Of a stretch of 64,000 bases of DNA, positions 1 through 8,058 are shown piece by piece (positions within the stretch are counted from its first letter, which is position 1; each line of letters opens with the position of its first letter). A program made the translations under genes and the position numbers. The notes beneath the pieces were generated by a model that saw only the letters and a program-made list of their open reading frames with translations, was not told the origin of the DNA and made no database searches. The stretch lies in assembly GCF_030733265.1 (NCBI RefSeq), contig NZ_JASHJI010000002.1, positions 62,001-126,000 on the forward strand, written 5' to 3'. Source of the DNA: Roseibium sp. MMSF_3412 (lineage in GTDB: Bacteria > Pseudomonadota > Alphaproteobacteria > Rhizobiales > Stappiaceae).

Positions 1-1272
1 CCGTTTGCCATGTTCGATTTCGCACCGGTCGGGCTCACGGTGGCCGTCTTCGGCATCGCCTTCGTTGCCCTGTTCGGCTGGCGTTTTCTGCCTGCACATT
101 TCAGGGAAAAGCCGAAGGACGAAGGATTCGCCGACAGTCTCTATTCGGCCGAGTTGAAGATCAGCAAGGTCTCGGAAGAAAAGCCCGTGGCCGTGGGCGA
201 TCTCTATCCGGTCGCCGAAGAAAAGGATGTCACCATAATCGGCCTCATCCGGAACGGCCGGCGGATCAAGGGCTTTGCGCGCCGCGAGCCGATCAAGAGC
301 GGTGACTTTCTCGTGGTCGAGGGCGACCCGAAGGCCATCGAAGGCTTCATGGGAGCGGCCAAGCTCGACTTTGCCGGCTCTGAACAGCACAAGGGCGGCC
401 TTGGCGGCGCCTCCCTGTCTCTGGCCGAGGCAATTGCCCCCGACAGCGCCCGCATTACCGGGACGACCGCCTTCAAGCTGCGTCTCCTTTACGGTCACGG
501 TGTCACCCTGCTCGGTATTTCGCGCGAGGGACGCCGTATCCAGAAACGGGTCCGGCACGAGATCATCCGGCCTGGCGACGTGCTTTTGATGATCGGTACG
601 CAGGAGCGCCTGGAAAATGCCTTTTCCTGGCTTGGCGTCCTGCCTCTGGAGGGGCGCAGGACAGACATGATCCAGCGAAACAAGGCGTGGCTGGCGATTG
701 CCGGCTTCATCCTGGCAATCGCCGTGGCTGTTGCCGGATTTGTCTATCTGCCGGTGGCTCTCGCGGCCTGTGTCGTGCTTTATGCCGCGACCGGCCTTGT
801 CAGCGGCTCGGAGGTCTATAACGCGGTGGAATGGAAAGTGATCGTTCTGCTCGGATCACTGATCCCGCTTGGCCAGGCCTTTGAAAATGCCGGCAACGCG
901 CAGTTGATAGCCGACGGCATCGTCGCCCTGACGGCGGGCGCGCCGGCGTGGGTCACGCTCACGGTGCTGATGATCGTGACCATGACCCTGTCCGATTTTC
1001 TGAACAATGTCGCGACCTGCCTGATCGCGGCACCCATTTCGGTGCAGATCGCCGGGAGCCTCGGCGTCAACCCCGACCCCTTTCTGATGGCCGTCGCGGT
1101 TGCCGCCTCGTGCGCTTTCCTGACGCCGATCGGGCACAAGAACAACACGATCATCATGGGACCGGGCGGTTACCGCTTCGGAGACTACTGGCGCATCGGC
1201 CTGCCTCTGGAGATCCTCGTGCTGGCGGTGGCCATCCCGGCGATCCTTGTCTTCTGGCCCCTGTCCGCCTGA
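1..1272 (+). CDS. SLC13-family (Na+/dicarboxylate/sulfate-type) permease with RCK_C domains, 5' end missing
   Basis: The reading frame is open from base 1, so the N-terminal membrane half lies outside the window; the ATG at 10 is internal. The visible order is a membrane segment, two regulatory RCK_C (TrkA-C) repeats (about residues 60-215, each ending in a 'GDxL' turn), then a block of hydrophobic segments from about residue 225 to the end. A 'DFLNNVAT' motif and a later 'TPIGHKNNTIIMGPGGY' stretch are typical of the SLC13/ArsB-type DASS carriers. Family members move dicarboxylates, sulfate or related anions across the inner membrane with Na+ or H+; the substrate cannot be read from the sequence. 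It converges on the AraC-type gene with a 4-nt gap. Confidence 0.88.
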   Translation, partial: PFAMFDFAPVGLTVAVFGIAFVALFGWRFLPAHFREKPKDEGFADSLYSAELKISKVSEEKPVAVGDLYPVAEEKDVTIIGLIRNGRRIKGFARREPIKSGDFLVVEGDPKAIEGFMGAAKLDFAGSEQHKGGLGGASLSLAEAIAPDSARITGTTAFKLRLLYGHGVTLLGISREGRRIQKRVRHEIIRPGDVLLMIGTQERLENAFSWLGVLPLEGRRTDMIQRNKAWLAIAGFILAIAVAVAGFVYLPVALAACVVLYAATGLVSGSEVYNAVEWKVIVLLGSLIPLGQAFENAGNAQLIADGIVALTAGAPAWVTLTVLMIVTMTLSDFLNNVATCLIAAPISVQIAGSLGVNPDPFLMAVAVAASCAFLTPIGHKNNTIIMGPGGYRFGDYWRIGLPLEILVLAVAIPAILVFWPLSA

Positions 1273-1276
1273 CCCG

Positions 1277-2176
1277 TCAGGCGGCCGGTTTCAGTGGCAG
1301 GCAGATGTCGGTCAGGAGATCGGTGGGCGCCGTGTCCCTCGGATTGTTGAGGTAGACTTCCATGCAGGGCGCATCCGCCGGCTCGCGCCCCGATTGGGTG
1401 AGCCACTCGCCGTAAAGCCACTCGTAGGCCCATTTCATGTCAGCGTAAGGTCCCTTGTAGTGAAGAACGGCGTAGTCGCCGCCATAGGTCTGCACCGCCT
1501 CGAAAGGGGCTTCCACCTCGAACCCGTCGGACACCGCCACACCGGCGGCCGACTGGAGTTCGTCTTCGGGAACATGGGTCGGGTCTGAATAGTAGAGCCC
1601 TTTCATGATCCCCACCTGCCCCAGCAGGTTGCGGCTGGCCAGAACGCCAATGGCTTTTTCAAACGCCTTGCCGATCTCCATATAGGCACCCTTGTGCGGG
1701 ATAACGGCAAGCTTTTCGGTGGGAATGGATTTGATTTCAACCTGGTGCATAAGAAGAGTTCCTCTTGTTTTTGGAATGGGAGCACCGCCATTGGCGGGCT
1801 TGAGACGGCCTTCGACACCGGCCTCCCGGTAAACTGAGGGAGACTGGCCGTAGACTTTCTTGAAACTGCGGCTGAAGGCCTCCAGGCTGCTGTAACCGGC
1901 ACGCGTTGCGATCTCGGCAATCGGCATCCTGGAATAGGTCAGATCCGCAGAGGCCCGGTGCAGCCGCAGTCGTTTGACGGTCGCGACGATAGATTCGCCA
2001 TAAGCTGACTGCCAGACGCGATGCCAGTGCCACGGAGACAGGGCTGCGACTTCAGCAAGCATCGCCAGGTCCGGATCTTCGTCGAGATGCGCATAGATGT
2101 ATTCGATCACCCGCGTAAAGCGCCGGAGATAACCATCATCCTTCGGCGATATTCCTGGTTTCTCGTGCTGTGTCAT
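1277..2176 (-). CDS. AraC-family regulator with GyrI-like effector-binding domain
   Basis: This 299-residue protein has the AraC/XylS double helix-turn-helix at the N-terminus (about residues 15-115; second HTH near 'IAEIATRAGYSSLEAFSRSF'). A C-terminal GyrI-like ligand-binding domain follows (about 140-295; 'IPTEKLAVIPHKGAYMEI'). This is the SoxS/Rob/SbmC-like architecture, in which small hydrophobic or cationic compounds are sensed and export or detoxification genes are controlled. No target is obvious. The divergent neighbour is the CTAG-ended repeat, so its own promoter probably lies within 2177-2210 or inside the repeat. The start is the ATG at 2176, without a clear Shine-Dalgarno sequence. 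Confidence 0.9.
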   Translation of the reverse strand: MTQHEKPGISPKDDGYLRRFTRVIEYIYAHLDEDPDLAMLAEVAALSPWHWHRVWQSAYGESIVATVKRLRLHRASADLTYSRMPIAEIATRAGYSSLEAFSRSFKKVYGQSPSVYREAGVEGRLKPANGGAPIPKTRGTLLMHQVEIKSIPTEKLAVIPHKGAYMEIGKAFEKAIGVLASRNLLGQVGIMKGLYYSDPTHVPEDELQSAAGVAVSDGFEVEAPFEAVQTYGGDYAVLHYKGPYADMKWAYEWLYGEWLTQSGREPADAPCMEVYLNNPRDTAPTDLLTDICLPLKPAA

Positions 2177-2206
2177 TGGAAACGGCCCTTGCTTGATTTC
2201 GGAAAT

Positions 2207-2472
2207 CTAGAGCCCTTTTGAATGATACGGGGCCATTTGACCCCTTTTCGGGTTTGTCGGCTAGGCGCGCTCTGTGCAGCGGTCTGGTTGACCGGAAGCG
2301 GAGCGCAACAACGTCCGGCGAGCCCGAAAACCGGGCCTTCGGTGGGCCAATTCAGCCCATCTACAGCGTTGCAGAGCTTACTCGATACCCCGCATCGCGC
2401 TGCGCTCCGCGCCTTGGATATGAGCTGAATTGGTTCCATCAAACGACTCCGTATCATTCAAAAGGACTCTAG
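2207..2472. mobile_element. MITE-like element with about 34-bp terminal inverted repeats and CTAG ends
   Basis: The left end (2207-2240) and right end (2439-2472) are inverted copies of each other over about 34 bp with roughly four mismatches. Both begin or end with CTAG and share the core CCTTTTGAATGATACGG. A second inner inverted pair sits at 2347-2356 and 2424-2433 (CCAATTCAGC/GCTGAATTGG). There is no open frame with a recognisable product, so this is a non-autonomous element or a large palindromic repeat. CTAG may be part of the ends or a duplicated target. The rest of the 2177-2684 gap (2473-2684) shows nothing I can name. Confidence 0.6.
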
Positions 2473-2684
2473 CACCGGGTCATCTGACAAATCTTGCTGA
2501 CTTGTTGAGAAGGAATCTGAGCTATGTGCCGTGGCATTTTTTTTAAACACACACACTCCTGTGAGCGCGTCTTTGTGTCCTGCCTATCGAAATTGCATCC
2601 GGTCCTGTGCTACGACAGAAGACACCAACGCTCTCCCGCCACATCCTTGACCGGCTCAGGTTCCAGACAACACAGCCCAACCAC

Positions 2685-3143
2685 ATGACACATCCCCAAT
2701 ATTTTGAAGACTTCGCCGCCGGGCAGGAGATCCCGCTCGGGTCGATTGAGGTCACCCGGGACGACATCATCGAGTTCGCGACCGAGTTCGATCCCCAGGA
2801 CTTTCACATGAGCGAGGAAGGCGGCAAGGCGTCGATGCTCGGCGGTCTGGCGGCATCCGGCTGGCACACGGCCAGTATCGTCATGCGTCTTCTGGCGCTG
2901 AACCTCTTCAACAAGAGCACGGGCCGCGGATCGCCCGGCGTCAGCAGGCTGAGATGGAAACACCCGGTTTTTGCCGGCGACACCCTGTCGGCGCATGCCG
3001 AGATCCTGGGAACCAAACCCCTGCGCTCAAAACCCGGCCTCGGCCTCGTTTTCATCCGCATCCGCGCCGCCAACCAGAACGGCAAGGATGTCATCGACTG
3101 GGAGAACCCCGTCCTGTTTGAAAGACGGGAGCCGGCCCTATGA
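2685..3143 (+). CDS. MaoC-family dehydratase (hot-dog fold), first of a pair
   Basis: This 152-residue single hot-dog protein belongs to the MaoC/(R)-hydratase family, which hydrates enoyl-CoA thioesters. The family signature is present: 'FDPQDFHMSEEGGKASMLGGLAASGWHT' spans the catalytic D-x5-H region (around residues 42-47) and the glycine-rich helix start. I chose the ATG at 2685 because homology begins there ('YFEDFAAGQ'). An upstream GTG at 2607 would add 26 residues without family character. It overlaps the next gene by 4 nt (ATGA), implying translational coupling; the pair may form a heteromer. Its physiological substrate is unknown. Confidence 0.88.
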   Translation: MTHPQYFEDFAAGQEIPLGSIEVTRDDIIEFATEFDPQDFHMSEEGGKASMLGGLAASGWHTASIVMRLLALNLFNKSTGRGSPGVSRLRWKHPVFAGDTLSAHAEILGTKPLRSKPGLGLVFIRIRAANQNGKDVIDWENPVLFERREPAL

Positions 3144-3628
3144 TCGAATTTTTTGAAGATATCCGCGAAGGCAGCACGCTGGAACTCGGGCGCCACACGT
3201 TCCGAAAGGACGACATCATCCGATTTGCGGAAAAATACGATCCGCAGCCTTTTCACCTGAGCGAAGAAGGGGCGGCGAAAACCCACTTCGGGCGCCTTTG
3301 CGCTTCGGGCTGGCACACGGCTTCCGTCTTCATGAAGCTGTTCGTCGCGAAACTGAAAACGATGCAGGAAGAGGCGCGTGAATCCGGCGCCCCTTTTGCG
3401 AAGATCGGCCCCTCGCCCGGCTTTGAGGATCTGAAATGGATCAAGCCGGTTTTTGCCGGTGACACCCTGACCTACACCCGCATCGTGACCGGCAAGACCG
3501 AAAGCCGCAGCAGGCCTGAATGGGGTCTCGTTCACTCCGACATGCTGGCGCACAATCAGGACGGAGTGCTTGTGTTCTCCTTCAAGGCAACCGTCTTTGT
3601 CGAAAGGCTGGGCGCCCGGTCAGACTGA
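3140..3628 (+). CDS. MaoC-family dehydratase, second of a pair
   Basis: This 162-residue paralogue of the preceding gene has the same 'YDPQPFHLSEEGAA' and 'ASGWHTAS' signatures and a matching 'PVFAGDTLTYTR' strand. Two adjacent MaoC proteins overlapping by ATGA look like a duplicated gene pair encoding subunits of one hydratase, comparable to heterodimeric MaoC-like enzymes in acyl-CoA metabolism. No thiolase, dehydrogenase or CoA ligase lies nearby to name the pathway. It converges on the DUF2007 gene, 16 nt away. Confidence 0.88.
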   Translation: MIEFFEDIREGSTLELGRHTFRKDDIIRFAEKYDPQPFHLSEEGAAKTHFGRLCASGWHTASVFMKLFVAKLKTMQEEARESGAPFAKIGPSPGFEDLKWIKPVFAGDTLTYTRIVTGKTESRSRPEWGLVHSDMLAHNQDGVLVFSFKATVFVERLGARSD

Positions 3629-3644
3629 CGACCTTTGCATCCGC

Positions 3645-4031
3645 CTACGGTTCGCGCGACGTATCCTCCGTTTCCTTGCCGGAGACCGCCGGGGCACGCT
3701 GATGAAAGAAGCCAGAGGGTGGTGGGGGCACCTGAAAGAGAAAGAACACCAGGATCGCGACAAGCAGTCTGTCCACTGCGCGTCTGCCACGCACGGGCGA
3801 GAACCCGTCCAGCAGCGCGGAGGCCGCATCGGCCTGCGATGCCGGTACGCGGATTGAAACACCGCCCCAGGCGATCATCTTGTCCCACGAGACCGAGGCA
3901 ATCGCCTGATCAAAGGTCCAGACGCGGATATTGGCACTCTCCAGAAAAGACGCCGCCAGCGCCCATTCCATCGGACCATAAGCGCGCGCAACGGTCACCA
4001 GGTTCTCTTGCCGTTTCAGCTGCTGGGCCAT
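3645..4031 (-). CDS. DUF2007 domain protein with C-terminal membrane segment
   Basis: This is a short protein (128 aa from the ATG at 4031; 137 from an upstream start at 4058). Residues about 10-80 match the DUF2007 'putative signal transducing' family ('VTVARAYGPMEWALAASFLESANI', then 'IRVPASQADAASALL'). A hydrophobic helix around residue 90 (LLVAILVFFLFQV) would anchor it in the membrane, and the tail is proline-rich. Function of the family is not established. The start at 4031 is preferred because family similarity starts close to it. Confidence 0.75.
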   Translation of the reverse strand: MAQQLKRQENLVTVARAYGPMEWALAASFLESANIRVWTFDQAIASVSWDKMIAWGGVSIRVPASQADAASALLDGFSPVRGRRAVDRLLVAILVFFLFQVPPPPSGFFHQRAPAVSGKETEDTSREP

Positions 4032-4154
4032 GCGTGTTCGATCCTCCGTACAGGGCATCGTGTGCGCTCAAGCATACAGCAATTGGGTCGGCAAATCCCA
4101 AGGGACCAGATGTCAGGAAACAGCTCGCCCGCAATGGATCGGGGTCAAATGTGC

Positions 4155-4634
4155 TTAAAGGGTCCGCGCGAACAGGATTTCGTCGCGGATCTCGATCCCG
4201 TAGTCGCCGCGCAGCGGAATGCCGGGCTTCTGTTCGCGCTCCTCGTCAATGACGCCCTGCCCGATCCGTTCGAAGCGGAACCCTCGCCGCTGGTAGAAGC
4301 GGAAGGCATCCAGATTGTCATTGGATGTTCTGACCGTCAGACGCGGAACGGACTGTGAGCGCGCTTCCGTAACGACGGCATCCAGCAACTGGCTGCCGAC
4401 CCCGCCCCAGCGATTGATCGAATCCAGCGTCAGGATTTCCCACTCCCCGTCCCGCTTGATCAGCGTAACCAGACCCACCAGATCATTTCCGTCGAAGGCG
4501 ACATAGCCGGGGAGCCGGGACGCATCGACCATCTCGTTGTCCAGCATGATCTCCGGGGCGGTCCAGCGTTCGGTCAAGAGCTGACGCACCGCGGGATAGT
4601 CCCCTTCTTCCGTTCGGCGAATGACTACAGGCAT
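4155..4634 (-). CDS. GNAT-family N-acetyltransferase
   Basis: This 159-residue protein has a full GNAT fold: an N-terminal strand-helix ('VIRRTEEGDYPAVRQLL'), the acetyl-CoA loop region ('GVGSQLLDAVV', a Q/R-x-x-G-x-G/A-like motif at about 77-87), and the C-terminal 'AFRFYQRRGFRFERIG' helix-strand. The acceptor substrate is unknown. It follows bluB by 10 nt on the same strand and so is probably the last gene of the mtnP-apt-bluB-GNAT run. Confidence 0.87.
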   Translation of the reverse strand: MPVVIRRTEEGDYPAVRQLLTERWTAPEIMLDNEMVDASRLPGYVAFDGNDLVGLVTLIKRDGEWEILTLDSINRWGGVGSQLLDAVVTEARSQSVPRLTVRTSNDNLDAFRFYQRRGFRFERIGQGVIDEEREQKPGIPLRGDYGIEIRDEILFARTL

Positions 4635-4644
4635 TTAAGCGCTC

Positions 4645-5295
4645 CTACCGGTGAAAAACCCTGCTTGAAATTGGACTGCGCGCCTGCCATCGCGCTCGCT
4701 CCAGTTCCGGGTCGACATGTTCTTCTTCAGGATAGCCAACACATAGATAAGCCACGAGCTGCCAGTTCCCGTCAACCTGAAGGATTTGGCAAATTGTTGC
4801 CGGGTCGAGGATCGAGACCCAACCCACGCCTATTCCTTCAGCCCTTGCGGCAAGCCAGAACGTGTGCACCATGCTGACCGTGGAATAAGCCAGCATTTCA
4901 GGCATGGTCGCACGGCCAAGTCCATGACCCTGATCCGGGTCTGTGTCGCTGAAGATGGCGAGATGAACAGGTGCCTCCTTGAAACCGGCCAGCTTGAGCT
5001 GCCTGTACCGGGTTGCCCTGTCATCCGGATATTCCTGTGCCGCTGCCTCGTTTTCCGTCTCGAAACAGGCCCTCACCTCGTCCCGTTTTTCCTGGTTCTC
5101 CACGACGACAATACGCCAGGGCTGGCTGTTGCCAACCGAAGGCGCGAGATCTGCGAGTTGAAGCAGATGGTCGAGCATGCCGTCTGGTAAAGGCTCGGTC
5201 CGAAAGCGGCGCACATCGCGCCGCCATTTCAGCAGCGTCTCGAAGTCTTGCCGGAACTGAAGGGAAAACTGCGGCCCGTCCGCTGGAGGAGGCAT
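4645..5295 (-). CDS. bluB: 5,6-dimethylbenzimidazole synthase BluB
   Basis: BluB is a flavin-destroying nitroreductase-fold enzyme that converts reduced FMN and O2 into 5,6-dimethylbenzimidazole, the lower ligand of vitamin B12. This 216-aa protein shows the diagnostic 'RRDVRRFR' (about residues 24-31), 'PSVGNSQPWR' FMN-binding segment and 'GVGWVSILDP' helix, plus a 'CVGYPEEE' end, which distinguishes BluB from other nitroreductases. The ATG at 5295 lies 4 nt after the apt stop and has a good upstream GGAGG (5287-5291 region on the opposite strand). A 25-residue longer frame extends into apt and is not needed. No other cobalamin gene is nearby, and no cobalamin riboswitch is visible. Confidence 0.9.
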   Translation of the reverse strand: MPPPADGPQFSLQFRQDFETLLKWRRDVRRFRTEPLPDGMLDHLLQLADLAPSVGNSQPWRIVVVENQEKRDEVRACFETENEAAAQEYPDDRATRYRQLKLAGFKEAPVHLAIFSDTDPDQGHGLGRATMPEMLAYSTVSMVHTFWLAARAEGIGVGWVSILDPATICQILQVDGNWQLVAYLCVGYPEEEHVDPELERARWQARSPISSRVFHR

Positions 5296-5299
5296 GAGG

Positions 5300-5848
5300 T
5301 CAGTGCCCGGGAAATTCCACCAGCGTGCGCACGGGCACATTGAGCGCTTCCAGCTTCGCGCGCCCGCCAAGATCCGGCAGGTCGACGATAAAGCAGGCGG
5401 CTTCGATATTCGCTCCCATGGACTTCAGCAGCTTGCAGGCCGCTTCCGCGGTTCCGCCCGTCGCGATCAGGTCGTCGACAAGGATCACCCTGTCCCCGGG
5501 CTGGATGGCGTCCTTGTGCATTTCCATCTCGTCGAGGCCGTATTCGAGCGAATAGGCGATCCGCACCGTTTCATGCGGCAGCTTGCCCTTCTTGCGGATG
5601 GGAACGAAACCGGCCGACAACTGGTGCGCCACCGCGCCGCCCAGGATGAACCCCCGGGCCTCGATCCCGGCAATCTGGTCGACCTTCGAACCGGCCCACG
5701 GCTGCACGAGCGCATCGACGGCGCGGCGAAATGCACGCGCGTTGCCGAGCAGCGTCGTGATGTCGCGAAACAGAATTCCCTCTTTCGGATAGTCCCTGAT
5801 CGTGCGGATCGAATCGACCAATTCGTCATGGATCGTCTGTTCGGTCAT
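5300..5848 (-). CDS. apt: Adenine phosphoribosyltransferase
   Basis: This cytosolic enzyme converts adenine and PRPP to AMP. The 182-residue protein has '[14 protein letters not shown]' at the N-terminus, '[10 protein letters not shown]' and the PRPP loop '[14 protein letters not shown]' (about 120-133). The ATG at 5848 is chosen because the family starts near '[10 protein letters not shown]' and a GAAAGAGAG-like ribosome site precedes it. It lies downstream of mtnP (143-nt gap) and 4 nt upstream of bluB. Adenine is the direct product of MtnP, so co-transcription makes metabolic sense. Confidence 0.95.
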   Translation of the reverse strand: MTEQTIHDELVDSIRTIRDYPKEGILFRDITTLLGNARAFRRAVDALVQPWAGSKVDQIAGIEARGFILGGAVAHQLSAGFVPIRKKGKLPHETVRIAYSLEYGLDEMEMHKDAIQPGDRVILVDDLIATGGTAEAACKLLKSMGANIEAACFIVDLPDLGGRAKLEALNVPVRTLVEFPGH

Positions 5849-5992
5849 CGAGCTCTCTTTCTTCGGCTGATTGTTCCGGCACATGCCCCGACCGACGCTT
5901 ATATCAAGTTTGCGTCTTCTATCGAAGCGATTTCAGCATGTTGCAATGATTGTTGTCGCAACCTATTCGGTCGGCCCGGTGAGCGGCATGAC

Positions 5993-6874
5993 CTAGGAGG
6001 CCCTGTTCAGGACACGTCCGGCCACGGCATCGAGTTTCGCCACCAGTGCCGGATCCCGTTTTTCGGGGGCCGTCATGAAGGCAAATTCCAGCGCCGTGTC
6101 GGAACCGGCCGGGCAGGACTGATGGTCCCGAGGCAGATCCCTTGCGACCCTGGCAACAAGACGCTGCGCGTTTTCGGCATTGTCGTGCAGCACCTTGATG
6201 ATGGCCTGAATGTCGACCTCGCCGTGGTCGGGATGCCAGCTGTCATAATCGGTGACCATCGCGACGGTCGCGTAACAGATCTCCGCTTCGCGCGCCAGTT
6301 TGGCCTCCGGCATGTTGGTCATGCCGATCACGTCGCATTCCCAGGACCGGTAGAGATGGCTCTCGGCAAGCGAGGAAAACTGCGGGCCTTCCATCGCCAG
6401 ATAGGTTCCGCCCTTGGCATAAGCCAGACCCTCGGCTTCCGCCGCCGCCGCAACCGCCTCGATCAGTTTGGGACTGACCGGGGTCGCCATGGAGACATGG
6501 GCAACGCAGCCGGTGCCGAAGAAGCTCTTTTCACGGGCGATCGTCCGGTCGATAAACTGGTCCACCAGCACGAATGTTCCGGGCGCATGTTCTTCCTTCA
6601 GCGAGCCGCAGGCCGAAACAGACAGGAGATCGGTCACGCCGCAACGCTTCATCACGTCGATGTTTGCCCGGTAATTGATCGTTGTCGGCGAATAGACGTG
6701 TCCCCTGCCATGGCGCGGCAGAAACACGACTTTCAGCCCGTCGATTTCGCCGATACGAACCTGGTCGGAGGGTGTTCCCCAAGGGCTCGCAACAGTGATC
6801 CACTCTGCATTCTCCAACCCCGGAAGATCGTAGATACCCGATCCGCCGATAATGCCAAGTACCGCATCAGCCAT
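5993..6874 (-). CDS. mtnP: S-methyl-5'-thioadenosine phosphorylase
   Basis: MtnP splits methylthioadenosine with phosphate into adenine and 5-methylthioribose-1-phosphate. The 293-residue protein starts with 'VLGIIGGSGIYD', carries the phosphate-binding 'ASPWGTPS' and 'LPRHGRGHVYSP' segments, and the purine site 'GMTNMPEAKLAREAEICYA'. The ATG at 6874 gives the usual length; a longer frame to 7129 would run through the repeat and is rejected. Together with apt downstream and mtnA at 38993 it forms the methionine/adenine salvage branch. Confidence 0.95.
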   Translation of the reverse strand: MADAVLGIIGGSGIYDLPGLENAEWITVASPWGTPSDQVRIGEIDGLKVVFLPRHGRGHVYSPTTINYRANIDVMKRCGVTDLLSVSACGSLKEEHAPGTFVLVDQFIDRTIAREKSFFGTGCVAHVSMATPVSPKLIEAVAAAAEAEGLAYAKGGTYLAMEGPQFSSLAESHLYRSWECDVIGMTNMPEAKLAREAEICYATVAMVTDYDSWHPDHGEVDIQAIIKVLHDNAENAQRLVARVARDLPRDHQSCPAGSDTALEFAFMTAPEKRDPALVAKLDAVAGRVLNRAS

Positions 6875-6985
6875 TGCCAAGTCTCCAGTTGAAACAAGAA
6901 CCAGTTCTGTCAGCTGATTAACAAGCAGTGGGAACCTTGAACAGGTCAAAAAACAAAAAAGGCAGCGCCCGGGCCCATCAGCACC

Positions 6986-7127
6986 GCAACATACCTCAGC
7001 CTCGTCCTGAGGAGGACCGCGGGGTTCGTCTCGAAGGAGGGACCGCCAGGCCGACTTTGCCGCCATCTTTCGAAGCTCCGCTGCGCTCTGCACCTCTAGA
7101 TGAGGTGTGGGGTGCGGCTGAGGTTGC
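6986..7127. repeat. Palindromic intergenic repeat
   Basis: This lies in the 314-nt gap between mtnP and petC. The outer arms GCAAC-ATAC-CTCAGCC (6986-7002) and GGCTGAGGTTGC (7116-7127) are inverted copies, and inner segments such as CCTCGTCCTGAGGAGG fold locally. A related phrase (GAGGACCGCCAGGTACGTCTCGA) occurs at about 37241-37263, suggesting a dispersed repeat family in this genome. Confidence 0.5.
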
Positions 7128-7135
7128 AAGTCAAC

Positions 7136-7161
7136 AAAAAAGGCGGGCCCGGGGCCCGCCT
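7136..7161 (-). terminator. Rho-independent terminator of the bc1 operon
   Basis: A perfect GC-rich hairpin with arms AGGCGGGCCC and GGGCCCGCCT and a single-base centre occupies 7141-7161. On the minus strand it is followed by a T-run (7136-7140), 28 nt past the petC stop codon. Confidence 0.85.
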
Positions 7162-7188
7162 TCTAAGATCTCTCGGTGCTTGAGCCGA

Positions 7189-8028
7189 TCAGTGGTCCGC
7201 GTTGCGCCAGAGCTGCTTCTTGGTGAAGTAGAGCAGGCCCGCGAACACGATCAGGAACACCATCACGCGGAAACCGATCTTCTTGCGGTCTTCAAGATGC
7301 GGCTCTGCGGCCCACATCATGAATGCGGAAACGTCTTTCGCATATTGTTCGACCGTCATCGGCGTGCCATCAGTATATTCAACGGCCTCGTCGAACAGCG
7401 GCGGTGCCATCGAGATGAATTCACCAGCCAGGAACGAATGGTTGTAGTACTGGCCATCCGGTACAACAACGCCTTCTGGCGCATCCACATACCCGGTCAG
7501 AAGCGAGTAGATGTAGTCAGGGCCGTTTTCCTGGTACTGCGTGAAGATGTCGAACACGAAGGCCGGGAAGCCGCGCTGAGCTGCACGTGCCTTTGCCAGC
7601 AGCGAGAAATCGGGCGGGTATGCACCGTTATTCGCCGCACGGGCTGCCTGCTCGTTCGGGAAAGGCGACGGGAAGCGGTCGGCCAGGATTGCCGGCCGGT
7701 CATACATGTCGCCGAAATCGTCCGGACCGTCGACAACGGTATACTCGGCAGCAATCGCCTTGGCCTGGTCTTCGGAGAAGCTTGGTCCGCCGTTTTCTGC
7801 CAGGTTCCTGAAGGCGACAAGCCTCAGGCCGTGACAGGCGGAACAGTTTTCACGATAGACCTTGAAGCCGCGTTGCAGCTGACCGCGGTCGTAGGATCCG
7901 AACGGACCTGCAAAGGACCAGTTCTGATAGTCGATTTCCACCTTGGCACCGGCGGCAAGCGCTGGTGTCGCGATGGCAAGTGATGCCACCGCCACAAGGG
8001 AACGAACCATATTGATCATGGTGCTCAT
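7189..8028 (-). CDS. petC: Cytochrome c1 of the bc1 complex
   Basis: This is the membrane-anchored c-type haem subunit of ubiquinol-cytochrome c reductase. It has a cleavable signal peptide (about residues 1-25, ending ATPALAAGA), the haem-attachment motif CSACH (about 57-61), and a C-terminal anchor helix (RVMVFLIVFAGLLYFTKK, about 253-270). A methionine ligand candidate occurs in the 'SMAPPLFD' segment. At 279 residues it is a separate cytochrome c1, not the petB-petC fusion found in some relatives. Order petA-petB-petC, with a terminator downstream. Confidence 0.96.
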   Translation of the reverse strand: MSTMINMVRSLVAVASLAIATPALAAGAKVEIDYQNWSFAGPFGSYDRGQLQRGFKVYRENCSACHGLRLVAFRNLAENGGPSFSEDQAKAIAAEYTVVDGPDDFGDMYDRPAILADRFPSPFPNEQAARAANNGAYPPDFSLLAKARAAQRGFPAFVFDIFTQYQENGPDYIYSLLTGYVDAPEGVVVPDGQYYNHSFLAGEFISMAPPLFDEAVEYTDGTPMTVEQYAKDVSAFMMWAAEPHLEDRKKIGFRVMVFLIVFAGLLYFTKKQLWRNADH

Positions 8029-8058
8029 TGTCTCAAATAACTCCTGATCCGGTTCGCG

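Noticed and set aside
4600..5900. Cobalamin riboswitch ahead of bluB
   Set aside because: bluB starts 4 nt after apt and no B12-box-like element is visible.
5294..6892. 532-codon plus-strand open frame
   Set aside because: Entirely antisense to apt and mtnP, which have clear family motifs; composition is that of a shadow frame in high-GC DNA.
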